From NCBI GenBank assembly GCA_030680855.1, contig JAUXUN010000001.1:1-49694 (forward strand): a stretch of DNA of 49,694 bases. The letters run 5' to 3'. Source of the DNA: Aestuariivirga sp. Lineage in GTDB: Bacteria; Pseudomonadota; Alphaproteobacteria; Rhizobiales; Aestuariivirgaceae. The notes under the pieces are model-generated. The model had not been told where the DNA came from and did no database searches. It saw only the letters and a list, made by a program, of their open reading frames with translations. Positions within the stretch are counted from its first letter, which is position 1; each line of letters opens with the position of its first letter. Of this stretch, positions 37,323 to 45,783 are shown one piece after another. The translations under genes and the position numbers were made by a program.

Positions 37323-38252
37323 ATGACGGCACTTCCTAAATCCATCGATGAAACAGCAGTCTTGCTGAAAGCCAACGGCTATGTGGCGGGGCGGGATCTG
37401 GCAACGGTGGTGTTTCTCGCCCTGAAGATGGGGCGGCCCCTGTTCCTTGAGGGCGAAGCGGGGGTGGGGAAAACCGAAATCGCCAAGGTTCTGGCGGAAG
37501 GCCTGGGGCGCAAGCTGATCAGGCTGCAATGCTACGAAGGACTCGATATCAATTCCGCCGTCTATGAATGGAATTATGCGGCGCAGATGATTGAGATCCG
37601 CCTGGCCGAAGCCTCTGGCGAGTTGGACCGCAAGCGCATGGGGCAGGATATCTTCGCCGAGCGGTTCCTGATCAAGCGGGCCCTGCTCCAGGCTCTTGAA
37701 GCGAATGATGGCGGCGCGCCGGTTCTGCTGATTGACGAGCTTGACCGCACAGATGAAGCCTTCGAGGCGTTCCTCCTGGAAGTGCTCTCCGACTACCAGA
37801 TCACAATTCCTGAACTCGGCACGATCAAGGCCACGGAGCCTCCCATTGTCATCATCACCTCGAACCGCACACGCGAAGTGCATGACGCGCTGAAGCGGCG
37901 CTGCCTTTATCATTGGGTCGGCTATCCGGATGCGGGCCGCGAGTTGGAGATTGTGAAGACCAAGCGGCCCGAAGCCTCTGCCGCGCTGGCCCAGGAAGTC
38001 GTGGCCTTTGTGCAGGCGCTCCGCGGCGGCGATCTGTTCAAGTCACCAGGCGTTGCAGAAACGCTGGACTGGGTGTCGGCGCTCCACGAGCTCGACAGCG
38101 TGACGCTTGATCCGCAAATGGTAAATGACACGCTGGGCGTTCTGCTCAAATACCAGGATGACATCGTGCGCATGGAAGGCTCGGAGGCCAAGCGCATTCT
38201 CGACCAGATCAAGGATGAGATCCGCACGACGGCGGCGGCGCGCGTGCCGTGA
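37323..38252 (+). CDS. coxD: MoxR-type AAA+ ATPase (CoxD)
   Basis: A 309-aa AAA+ protein with Walker A GEAGVGKTE (about 45-53) and Walker B VLLIDELD (about 135-142), followed by sensor 1 VIITSNRTREVHDALKRRC. In cox operons CoxD is a chaperone that helps finish the CuSMo or Mo active site. It pairs with CoxE through a 4-bp ATGA overlap, as MoxR and VWA proteins often do. Confidence 0.92.
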   Translation: MTALPKSIDETAVLLKANGYVAGRDLATVVFLALKMGRPLFLEGEAGVGKTEIAKVLAEGLGRKLIRLQCYEGLDINSAVYEWNYAAQMIEIRLAEASGELDRKRMGQDIFAERFLIKRALLQALEANDGGAPVLLIDELDRTDEAFEAFLLEVLSDYQITIPELGTIKATEPPIVIITSNRTREVHDALKRRCLYHWVGYPDAGRELEIVKTKRPEASAALAQEVVAFVQALRGGDLFKSPGVAETLDWVSALHELDSVTLDPQMVNDTLGVLLKYQDDIVRMEGSEAKRILDQIKDEIRTTAAARVP

Positions 38253-39463
38253 TGGGCGCGGCACCATCGGGAAAGCTCGCCGCCAACATCATGCATTTTG
38301 CCCGCGTGCTGCGCGGTGCGGGCTTGCCCGTTGGCCCCGCCTCGGTGATCGATGCGCTCGATGCGGCGCTCAGCGGGTCGCTGCGCACCCGCGATGAGTT
38401 CTACTGGACGCTCCACGCCATTCTGGTGAAGCGGCGCGAGCACAAGGAGATTTTCGACCAGGCCTTCCATGTGTTCTGGAAGAAGCCGAAGATGCTGGAA
38501 CAGCTCATGCAGCTCATGTTCCAGCAGATCACCCGTGCCGCCGGCGACAAGCCCAAAGACCCGGGCTTTCGCCGTCTGGCGGAGGCCATGTTCGACCAGA
38601 ACACTGCGCAGAGCCGGCGGGAAAAGCCGGAAGCCATTGAACTTGACGCGACCTTCACTTCATCTGCCAACGACATTTTGCGCGCCAAGGATTTTGAGCA
38701 GATGACGCTGGCCGAGCAGATTCAGGCCAGGGAAGCCATCGCTGATCTGCGCCTGCAGCGGCGCGAATTCCTCACGCGGCGTTTCCAGCCTGACTTCGCC
38801 GGTGACCGCATCGACATGCGGCGCACCTTGCGGCAATCGCTGCGCTCAGGCGGCCATATGATCGACCTGGCGCGGCGCGCCCATAAGATCCGCCAGCGGC
38901 CACTCGTGGTGCTCTGCGATATTTCTGGCTCGTGTTCGAGCTACAGCCGCATGTTCCTGCATTTCCTGCATGGGCTGGTGAATGACCGCACGGATGTGAC
39001 CGTGTTCCTCTTCGGCACGCGGCTCACCAATATCACGCGCGAATTGCAGCATCTCGATGTGGATGAATCCATCGCCAAGGTTTCAGCGGCGGTGAAGGAT
39101 TGGTCCGGCGGCACGCGGATCGGGGCCACACTCAAGGAATTCAACTACAAATGGGCGCGGCGCGTGCTCACGCAAGGCGCTGATGTGCTGCTGATGACCG
39201 ATGGCCTGGAGCGTGATGATACGGTTCAACTGACCAAGGAAATGCAGCGCCTGCGCCGCAACGCCAAGCACATTGTTTGGCTCAACCCGCTGCTGCGCTT
39301 TGACCGGTTCGAGGCCAAGGCATCCGGCATCCGCGCCATGATGCCTTATGTGGATGAGTTCCGCCCGGTGCACAGCCTCAATTCGCTCAGCGACCTGGCG
39401 GAGGCTCTTGGCAAGCGTACGGGCTCGGCGCATGATCCGCTGAAATGGTTGAAGGCGGCCTAG
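38249..39463 (+). CDS. coxE: VWA-domain protein (CoxE)
   Basis: A 404-aa protein with a C-terminal von Willebrand factor A-like domain. The MIDAS motif DISGSCSSYSRM (DxSxS, about residues 230-241) and VLLMTDGLERDD are present. The N-terminal half is helical and charged. It is the usual partner of the MoxR ATPase in active-site assembly. The start codon overlaps the coxD stop. Confidence 0.92.
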   Translation: MMGAAPSGKLAANIMHFARVLRGAGLPVGPASVIDALDAALSGSLRTRDEFYWTLHAILVKRREHKEIFDQAFHVFWKKPKMLEQLMQLMFQQITRAAGDKPKDPGFRRLAEAMFDQNTAQSRREKPEAIELDATFTSSANDILRAKDFEQMTLAEQIQAREAIADLRLQRREFLTRRFQPDFAGDRIDMRRTLRQSLRSGGHMIDLARRAHKIRQRPLVVLCDISGSCSSYSRMFLHFLHGLVNDRTDVTVFLFGTRLTNITRELQHLDVDESIAKVSAAVKDWSGGTRIGATLKEFNYKWARRVLTQGADVLLMTDGLERDDTVQLTKEMQRLRRNAKHIVWLNPLLRFDRFEAKASGIRAMMPYVDEFRPVHSLNSLSDLAEALGKRTGSAHDPLKWLKAA

Positions 39464-39484
39464 AACAGTGAAGGAAGTTGTAAA

Positions 39485-40048
39485 ATGAAAATGTCAGGCA
39501 GCCAGGTCATCGACGCGCCCCGCGAGGCGGTGTGGAAAGGCCTCAACGATCCAAAGGTGTTGCAGCAATGCATTCCGGGCTGCGAGAGCATCGTGGCCTC
39601 CTCGCCCACGCAGATGAGCGCCAAGGTGGTCTTGAAAATCGGCCCGGTGAAGGCCGCGTTCAAGGGTTCCGTCACCCTTTCCGACATCAAGGCGCCCGAG
39701 AGCTACCGGATTTCCGGCAAGGGCGAAGGCGGCTTTGCGGGCTTTGCCAGCGGCGGGGCCACGGTGAAGCTCACGGCGAACAGCCCGAGCGAGACCCTGA
39801 TGGAATATGACGTGGACGCGCAGGTCGGCGGCAAGATCGCCATGCTGGGTTCGCGCCTGGTTGACTCCACCGCGCAGTCACTGGCCAACCAGTTCTTCGA
39901 CAAATTCGCCACCGTGGTCAACCAGAGCGCTGCCGCGCCCAGGAAGCCAAAGGCCAAAGCGGTGAAGAAGCCGGCGAAAAAACCGGTGAAGGCGAAGAAG
40001 GTCGCGCCCAAGGCAAAGAAGAAAGCCACCAAACCGCGGAAGCGCTGA
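39485..40048 (+). CDS. coxG: CoxG-family carbon monoxide dehydrogenase accessory protein with Lys-rich tail
   Basis: A 187-aa protein. Residues 1-145 form the SRPBCC/START-like CoxG fold (MSGSQVIDAPREAVWKGLND, CIPGCESIVASSP, and the YRISGKGEGGFAGFASG strand). CoxG has been linked to membrane attachment and electron transfer for the Mo enzyme. The C-terminal 35-40 residues differ from usual: a repeat of PKAKAVKKPAKKP and similar histone H1-like Lys/Ala/Pro units replaces the common hydrophobic anchor. It follows coxE by 21 bp. Confidence 0.88.
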   Translation: MKMSGSQVIDAPREAVWKGLNDPKVLQQCIPGCESIVASSPTQMSAKVVLKIGPVKAAFKGSVTLSDIKAPESYRISGKGEGGFAGFASGGATVKLTANSPSETLMEYDVDAQVGGKIAMLGSRLVDSTAQSLANQFFDKFATVVNQSAAAPRKPKAKAVKKPAKKPVKAKKVAPKAKKKATKPRKR

Positions 40049-40205
40049 AACGTCACCAATTCGCAAACCATGCCGCGTGGCTGAAAGATCACTGCAGCTT
40101 GCTGAATGGCGAATTGGCCGGAAGGGTTAAAAACTCGACCCTGGCGCATCCAGTTAGCCGGGTTTGGGAGGGCTACAGGCAAAACAAGGGCTGATTTTCA
40201 GAAAA

Positions 40206-40352
40206 TCACTCATACGCAGACTGCGCAGCACGTACCGCTTCCTTTTCTTTCATATTGGATTCTACCTTGCCAGCGGGCTTTGCAACGCTTGTAATGGCAC
40301 TTGTGGTGGCAAATGCAAAAAGCAGGGTCAGTGTGATGGCTAAAGTTTTCAT
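40206..40352 (-). CDS. small exported peptide of unknown function (48 aa)
   Basis: A 48-aa frame found by reading the minus strand. It starts at the ATG 40352-40350, with GAGAGG about 8 bp upstream, and ends in TGA. It encodes a signal peptide-like start (MKTLAITLTLLFAFATTSA) and a short charged mature end (ESNMKEKEAVRAAQSAYE). The good ribosome binding site and signal support a real gene, but its size makes this uncertain. The rest of the 514-bp region between coxG and the sulfotransferase shows no other gene. Confidence 0.6.
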   Translation of the reverse strand: MKTLAITLTLLFAFATTSAITSVAKPAGKVESNMKEKEAVRAAQSAYE

Positions 40353-40562
40353 GGCGGTTTCCTCTCATTTGCGTTCCGGGTTATCCAGAACTTGATGATT
40401 GGAAGCTGCCATAGCGTGTATGAGGGAAAGCTGAACCGACAGTTCATCTGGGGTTTAGCTCAGCCGCCAAATTAATGCCAGTCGCACATACTGACTTGCG
40501 GGTCGACTGCCCTCCCCGTAACCTGTTGAAGTTGCGCTTCTATCGGGAAATAGGGAAACTCC

Positions 40563-41321
40563 ATGCTTGACGGATACATCATCTGCGGCACGTCGCGGAC
40601 TGGAAGCACACTGCTATGCAATCTTCTGGCGTCAACGAAAGCAACCGGCGACCCGGACTCCTTCTATGGGCGCCAGTTCATGTCTGCGTGGGCCAAGGAA
40701 TGGCGCCTGCCGGGCCGTGACACGATGAGCGAGAGGGATTTCAACATTGCATATCTGAATGCAGCGATGGCGGCGGGAAAGGGCGGAACCACGATATTTG
40801 GCCTCCGGTTGATGAGGGAAAATTTGGGCGAGCCTTCCGCAACCCTTGATCAGGTTTTCCCGCAACTGCCGTCGGACAGGGCCCGCCTCGAGAAGGCCTT
40901 TGGCCGCATTCTCTACATTCACCTGTCCCGTGAGGACAAGCTTGCCCAGGCGATTTCCCTGGTTAAGGCCAAACAAACCGGCCTTTGGCATATCGCTCCT
41001 GACGGAACAGAAATCGAGCGGCTCTCGCCACCAGAAGAACCGCATTACGACTTCGAACGGATCAATCGTGAAGTTCTGGAACTGGAGAGCTACGACACGG
41101 CCTGGAATTCCTGGTTCAATGCGCAAGGCCTTGAACCGCTGCGTATCGGCTATGAGTCCCTTTCGGCCAATCCTGCGGCGGCATTGACCGGTATCTGCGA
41201 AGCGCTGGGGGTTCAAGCACCGAATGCCCGCGATATCAAACCCGGTGTCGCCAAGCTCGCGGATGGGACAAGCCTCGACTGGATGCGCTGCTACCGCTCA
41301 GATACCGGGCCGGCGGCCTGA
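40563..41321 (+). CDS. Stf0-family sulfotransferase
   Basis: A 252-aa protein. The N-terminal PAPS-binding loop GTSRTGSTLLCNLLAST (about residues 9-25) and the later SREDKLAQAISLVKAKQTGLW (about 123-143) match Stf0-type carbohydrate sulfotransferases such as trehalose 2-sulfotransferase. It would transfer sulfate from PAPS to a sugar or lipid. The acceptor is unknown. It appears as a single gene, convergent with the membrane protein gene at a 2-bp gap. Confidence 0.85.
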   Translation: MLDGYIICGTSRTGSTLLCNLLASTKATGDPDSFYGRQFMSAWAKEWRLPGRDTMSERDFNIAYLNAAMAAGKGGTTIFGLRLMRENLGEPSATLDQVFPQLPSDRARLEKAFGRILYIHLSREDKLAQAISLVKAKQTGLWHIAPDGTEIERLSPPEEPHYDFERINREVLELESYDTAWNSWFNAQGLEPLRIGYESLSANPAAALTGICEALGVQAPNARDIKPGVAKLADGTSLDWMRCYRSDTGPAA

Positions 41322-41323
41322 TC

Positions 41324-42244
41324 TCATGTGGAATAGCATCCAGACAAATCCCTGATGAGGCGAAGCTGCTTTTGGGGAATTGTTCCGTCCAGAGGATTGA
41401 TGCCAACACGGTATCCCTCCGGTTCACGGGAAACGGCATACATAAAATGGGTGTAATGGAATTCGTTGTCAGCAATGAATTCGTACCGCACCGAGCCAAT
41501 AATCACGGGAATTATGAACTCAGTGTCTTCAAGGCTGATCGCTTTCTCCATCTCCTTCCTGGGGATGAAGACATGCCTTTGCAGGGTTTCATCCTGGCCA
41601 TGATGCAAAACCATGCGGCTTTTGGGAACATAGGTCTTGCTGTCCTCGGCGCTCAACACGAAAGCAGTTTTTTCGTCGCCAGGATCGGAGAGCGACGGAC
41701 TCATGGGGTAAAGTCTGGCTTCCACGGTCACATTCCTTGCCGGAGATTTGCCAGTGTTCTTGAGGGTGAGATCGAAATCCAAATGCACGCCGGTCTCATC
41801 GAAGACAAGCGCGCTTTTTACCTGAACGTGATCCACTAAAACCCATGGTCTTTCGCTGGAAACAAACAATTCTCGGCTCAACCGGTTGGATTCGATAGCG
41901 GCGTCAACAGCGGTTTTGGCCATGGCGATTTGATTGGAGCCGGTCGTCTTGATCTCTTGCACGAGATCGCGGGCGGCGCGCCAGAGAAACCAGGTTGCGA
42001 TTCCCAGAACAACAGTGAAAACCGCAATGATGCCATTTCCGTTGGCGTGGACCAGGTCGCCAACGCAGAGGCGATAGCCGAGAAGCGAGCCATAGAGGTT
42101 AGCGACGTATTCCTGAAGGGGTTGCTGGGGATTATTGTAGTACGCCTCTTGCAGGCATTGTTTGAGGGATGGTGACGTCCAGCCAATCCAAAAGATGATG
42201 CCCGCTACAGCAACGCCAATGACCAACTGCCCTAACCGATGCAT
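41324..42244 (-). CDS. membrane protein of unknown function with two N-terminal TM helices
   Basis: A 306-aa protein. TM1 is about residues 5-24 (LGQLVIGVAVAGIIFWIGWT) and TM2 about 73-91 (IIAVFTVVLGIATWFLWRA). After a coiled linker (about 92-120) comes a beta-rich soluble domain (about 130-300) with LTLKNTGKSPARNVTVEARL. This phrase is common in bacterial proteins of unknown role with an Ig-like fold. CGGAG precedes the ATG. No function is assigned. Confidence 0.75.
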   Translation of the reverse strand: MHRLGQLVIGVAVAGIIFWIGWTSPSLKQCLQEAYYNNPQQPLQEYVANLYGSLLGYRLCVGDLVHANGNGIIAVFTVVLGIATWFLWRAARDLVQEIKTTGSNQIAMAKTAVDAAIESNRLSRELFVSSERPWVLVDHVQVKSALVFDETGVHLDFDLTLKNTGKSPARNVTVEARLYPMSPSLSDPGDEKTAFVLSAEDSKTYVPKSRMVLHHGQDETLQRHVFIPRKEMEKAISLEDTEFIIPVIIGSVRYEFIADNEFHYTHFMYAVSREPEGYRVGINPLDGTIPQKQLRLIRDLSGCYST

Positions 42245-42383
42245 TTTAACTCCGTACCAGGTCGGGGGTTAAACATCCTCCAACCTTATACCGTCAATCC
42301 GGGGCGAGACTAGGGCCGCCAGAAAGAACGTGTGCCAAGAATACATGATGGTGGGACCGGCGAGCCATTTTCGGTGCGCCTTC

Positions 42384-42572
42384 TCAGGCCACCGCCGGCA
42401 GCCTTAGCTGAACCCTCAGGCCACCCAGTTCCGCATCTCCCAAAACCAGGTTGCCGCTGTACATGCTGGCGGTTTCGGTGACGATCGAGAGGCCTAGGCC
42501 GGAGCCGGGTTTGGTTTCGTCGAGGCGCTTGCCGCGTTTTACGGCTTCGGCTTGCTTGTCGGCGAGCAGGCC
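42384..42572 (-). pseudogene. truncated copy of the sensor kinase 3' end
   Basis: This stretch encodes about 63 codons that end in a stop at the same place as the sensor kinase at 46959-48338. It keeps the G2 box and C-terminus (KPGSGLGLSIVTETASMYSG, VQLRLPAVA). By hand alignment it is about 90% identical in DNA to 46959-47150. It has no start, HisKA or N box, so it is a fragment. It is in the same orientation as the intact gene. The sequence between it and the membrane protein gene (42245-42383) holds no gene I can see. Confidence 0.85.
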
Positions 42573-42590
42573 TCCTTATGTCGCTGGATT

Positions 42591-43361
42591 CTATGAGGTT
42601 AGTGCTTTTTGCCTTTCAATCGTTGCGTTGGAGGCATCGGTGCCTTCAAACGGTCGCATGATCTCCTTTGCAACAAGTTGCTGCAGTTCCCACAGGTAGT
42701 GATCACGAATGCCGAGTTCTTCGAGCTTGGTCACTGTTTCATAGAGATAGGACGCGCCGGAGCCGAGATGCCCGCACGCCCGGGCCAGAATTCTCGCGGT
42801 TTCGGAGATACCAGGATTTGCAAAATAGCGGCTCTCCCTGGGCTCTGCCCAAAAAGCGAGGGCCTGCACCGGGCCTTGTGCCGTCTGCACATTGATCATG
42901 CGGACGGCCTGCAAGTCCTCGCGTCCATCAATTTCCCGGCGCAGCAACTGCATAAGCTGAGCGAGACGATCATCATCCGGCAATCGCAGGATCGCACCTT
43001 CGCACTGACCGCCCCGGCGCAAACCCATCATCAAGCCCGGTTGCGCCGGGCTGCCACGCCATCTTTTCATTTCGAGGCAAAAGGCGCGGTGCCAGCCATG
43101 GGCGGTCGCAGCTCTGGTTTCGATGACTGCCGCCGCTGGCTTCCACAGCAGAGAGCCATAGGCAAAAACCCAGATGGGCTGATTGCCATGGCGCAGCAAC
43201 ATTCCGGCGGCCACGTCATGGTAGTCTTCCTCGGCGAAATCTTCGTGATCCGGTCCAGGCCCCGGATCAGGCTCGGGCCGCTCACACAGTTTCACGAGTT
43301 CGGCAGTCAACGCCATTTTTTGGGCGTTTCGCCACGCGGGCGGATTTTCACCGCGTTGCAT
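42591..43361 (-). CDS. ChaC-like gamma-glutamylcyclotransferase
   Basis: A 256-aa protein, with the ATG at 43361-43359 chosen because it follows the TAG of the upstream small gene by one base. The ChaC/GGCT nucleotide-like loop VFAYGSLLWKP (about residues 65-75) is clear, followed by HGWHRAFCLEMKRWRGSP, typical of ChaC. GGCT enzymes release 5-oxoproline from gamma-glutamyl peptides; ChaC acts on glutathione. The 3' end abuts the kinase remnant at 42572. Other in-frame starts (43388 and 43316) remain possible. Confidence 0.85.
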   Translation of the reverse strand: MQRGENPPAWRNAQKMALTAELVKLCERPEPDPGPGPDHEDFAEEDYHDVAAGMLLRHGNQPIWVFAYGSLLWKPAAAVIETRAATAHGWHRAFCLEMKRWRGSPAQPGLMMGLRRGGQCEGAILRLPDDDRLAQLMQLLRREIDGREDLQAVRMINVQTAQGPVQALAFWAEPRESRYFANPGISETARILARACGHLGSGASYLYETVTKLEELGIRDHYLWELQQLVAKEIMRPFEGTDASNATIERQKALTS

Positions 43362-43362
43362 C

Positions 43363-43557
43363 CTATGACCGCCAGCGGCGGCGTTCATAATACCAAACGG
43401 CATCCATATCCGACTTGCCTATCAGGTAATCCTCGTGCCAGCTGCGGTCATCGTGGCTGGAACGCTCTGAACCCGCCGCAGCCCCTGAGAACCCAAAAAC
43501 CGGCATGGACAACAACTTGGTTAATGCGGACTTGCTGAATGTGAGAAGGTTTTCCAT
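43363..43557 (-). CDS. small protein of unknown function upstream of chaC
   Basis: A 64-aa protein starting at MENLLTFSKSALTKLL, with GAGAGG about 9 bp upstream. The middle is Gly/Ser-rich, and the end (HEDYLIGKSDMDAVWYYERRRW) is aromatic and basic. It is followed after one base by the chosen chaC start, so the two genes are probably translated together. I do not recognise a family. Confidence 0.65.
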   Translation of the reverse strand: MENLLTFSKSALTKLLSMPVFGFSGAAAGSERSSHDDRSWHEDYLIGKSDMDAVWYYERRRWRS

Positions 43558-43715
43558 GGCCGTATTCCTCTCTTCGGTGATGTTGATCTTGGCCATGAGA
43601 ATGAAAGGTTGCCGTGAAAAGCCGTGAGGGTTTTCCGTGAAATGGTCTGGGTTAAAGTCTCTTCCGGATGGCGTATCCGTGAAAACTGCGTTAAATCGGC
43701 AGCATCGTTCTTTTT

Positions 43716-45668
43716 ATGGATAGGTCCTGGCCGGTGGCTGCTTGTAAACTTACGATGCTCGGCGGCTTCGCCCTGACTTCCGGCGACGGAAATAACATTG
43801 CCTTGCCGACACGAAAGGACCGTTTGCTCCTGGGCTATCTAAGCCTCAACGCCGGGCAGACTCTGCCGCGCGAGAAACTCTATGGCCTGTTGTGGGCTGA
43901 TCGTGAGGAGGCCCAGGCCCGCGGCAGCCTTCGGCAATCTCTCGCAGCGCTTCGCGACGCGTTTCACTCCGCTGGCCTCAATCCGCTGAAATCGGATCGC
44001 GACTCAGTGACCCTGGAACCAACAGGCATGGAGATCGATGCCCTCGAATTTGCGCGTCTTGCCGCGGATGCAGTGTCCTTGGATCAAGCCGTCCTGCTCT
44101 ATCGTGGGGAACTTCTGGCGGGAATTGAGCCGCCTTCACCCGAGTTCGAACATTGGCTGAAGCCCGAACGGCAAAGACTGGAGGATCTTGCGGCAAAAAC
44201 CGTCGAGCAAGCTGCAGCCGCGGATTTGCCGGAAGCCGCTGTCAAGCGCGCGCTGGAGTTGGGCCGGCAGTTGCTAGGCCGTGACCGGTTGCGCGAACCG
44301 GTCTATCGCGCCCTGATGCGGATACTTGCCCGCCGGCGTGACAGGGCCGAGGCGATGAGAACTTACGCCAAGTGCCGTGATGCATTGATGGAAGAACTGG
44401 GGGTGGCGCCCGAACTGGAAACCGAGCAGCTCTACCGGGACATTCTGACAGACCGGCAGGCTGCACCTGTTGCACTTGGGTCAACCCCGGAAAAAACCGG
44501 CGAAATAGCGGAGCGGCCATCGCTGGCAGTTGTGCCGTTCAGCAATATCAGCGCCGATCCGGCACTGACCCCGTTATGTGAAGGCCTTGCCGAAGATATA
44601 ATTACCGGCCTTGGACGATTCCGCCTGTTGTTTGTCATTGACCGCAATTCGTCATCGGCGGTCGCACAACTCACCACCGATACCGCTGAAATCGGCAAGC
44701 GCCTTGGCGTGAGCCTGGTGGTGCAGGGCAGCCTGCAGCGCATCAGCGATCGCATTCGTATCACAGTCCGCCTTGTCAACGCGGCGGCACGGACGCAACT
44801 GTGGAGCAACACCTTCGATTGCGCCGCTGACGATGTGCCCGGAATTCCCGAGAAAATCAGCAAAGCGATCATCACGACCCTGCACAGCCGGGTCGAGAGC
44901 TCTCTACTTGAGCAAAGCCGCCGCAAGCCGGCGCTCGCCGCTTACGAATGCGTGCTGCGTGGGATAAAACACTTGCGGGGTTATGGCGCTGACGACAACC
45001 AGAAGGCCGTGGAGCTGTTTCAGCGGGCGATTGACCTCGACCCGGACTACGCCCTCGCGCGCGCCTATCGCGGCTTCGCCGATCTTGTGATCAACGGCTA
45101 TGACGCGACACCCAAGGATATTCTGGAGAAATCCAGAGTCATGGTGCAGGAGGCGGTGAACATGGAGCCGGACGACGCCCGCTGCCGCTGGATTCTGGGA
45201 AACGTGTATTTCTGCTCCGGCGATACGAAAGCTGAAGAGCAGCAGTACCTTCGAGCCCTGGCTCTCAATCCCAACGATGCGAACGCCCTTGCGTCATATG
45301 GCATGGTGTTAGTGCAGCATGGCCACGTTGAAGAAGGAATTGACCGTATCCGCGAGGCCATGCGCATCAATCCCTATCATCCCGAATGGTACTGGGTCGA
45401 TCTTGGAAGCGTTCTCTATATGGCGCGGCGCTATGGCGATGCGATTGAAGCTCTCAAGAGGAAGTCGCAACCTGAGACATGGGTGTTGTCCCGCCTTGCT
45501 GCCAGCTACGCCCAACTTGGCCGGATGGACGATGCGGCACAAGCGGCCGCCGAGATCTTGCGGTTGAAGCCGGAATTCACGATTTCGAAGCTGCGTTCCG
45601 CCAGTTGGGGCCCTGAAGATTTGGACCATTTCAGGGAAGGCATGCGCAAGGCCGGGTTGCCGGATTAA
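43716..45668 (+). CDS. SARP/BTAD-type regulator with TolB-like and TPR domains
   Basis: A 650-aa protein. The order is: an OmpR-like winged helix (about 10-100, with LGYLSLNAGQTLPREKLYGLLW and RGSLRQSLAALRDAF), a bacterial transcriptional activation domain (about 105-245, LMEELGVAPELETEQLYRDIL), a TolB-N/adenylate-cyclase-associated region (about 265-385, LAVVPFSNISADP and RIRITVRLVNAAARTQLWS) and TPR units (about 415-640, KAVELFQRAIDLDPDYALA). Such proteins are standalone signal-integrating activators. No catalytic cyclase domain is present. Its targets may be the divergent chaC pair and the beta-lactamase-family gene. Confidence 0.85.
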   Translation: MDRSWPVAACKLTMLGGFALTSGDGNNIALPTRKDRLLLGYLSLNAGQTLPREKLYGLLWADREEAQARGSLRQSLAALRDAFHSAGLNPLKSDRDSVTLEPTGMEIDALEFARLAADAVSLDQAVLLYRGELLAGIEPPSPEFEHWLKPERQRLEDLAAKTVEQAAAADLPEAAVKRALELGRQLLGRDRLREPVYRALMRILARRRDRAEAMRTYAKCRDALMEELGVAPELETEQLYRDILTDRQAAPVALGSTPEKTGEIAERPSLAVVPFSNISADPALTPLCEGLAEDIITGLGRFRLLFVIDRNSSSAVAQLTTDTAEIGKRLGVSLVVQGSLQRISDRIRITVRLVNAAARTQLWSNTFDCAADDVPGIPEKISKAIITTLHSRVESSLLEQSRRKPALAAYECVLRGIKHLRGYGADDNQKAVELFQRAIDLDPDYALARAYRGFADLVINGYDATPKDILEKSRVMVQEAVNMEPDDARCRWILGNVYFCSGDTKAEEQQYLRALALNPNDANALASYGMVLVQHGHVEEGIDRIREAMRINPYHPEWYWVDLGSVLYMARRYGDAIEALKRKSQPETWVLSRLAASYAQLGRMDDAAQAAAEILRLKPEFTISKLRSASWGPEDLDHFREGMRKAGLPD

Positions 45669-45728
45669 GGTGCCTCCCGGGCTCAAACGGCATTCAACCT
45701 GAACAAGATTTTTTGGGAGCCCTGTCCC

Positions 45729-45783
45729 TCAGGAAACAGCCGGCAGCCTCAATTAAACCCTCAGGCTCCCAGTGCCTGCGCAT
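45729..45783 (-). repeat. short degraded copy of the sensor kinase 3' end
   Basis: The region shares AGCCGGCAGCCTCAATT and the flanking TCAGG and GCGCAT pieces with the 3' end of the kinase gene at 46959, with several mismatches and a small insertion. It also shares AACCCTCAGG with the remnant at 42384. It lies between the convergent SARP and beta-lactamase-family genes. It is too short and diverged to be certain, but all three copies have the same orientation. Confidence 0.55.

Noticed and set aside
43716-45668. Adenylate cyclase, suggested by similarity of the middle region to cyclase-associated TolB/TPR proteins
   Set aside because: No class III cyclase catalytic domain is present. The N-terminus is a winged helix with a BTAD domain.
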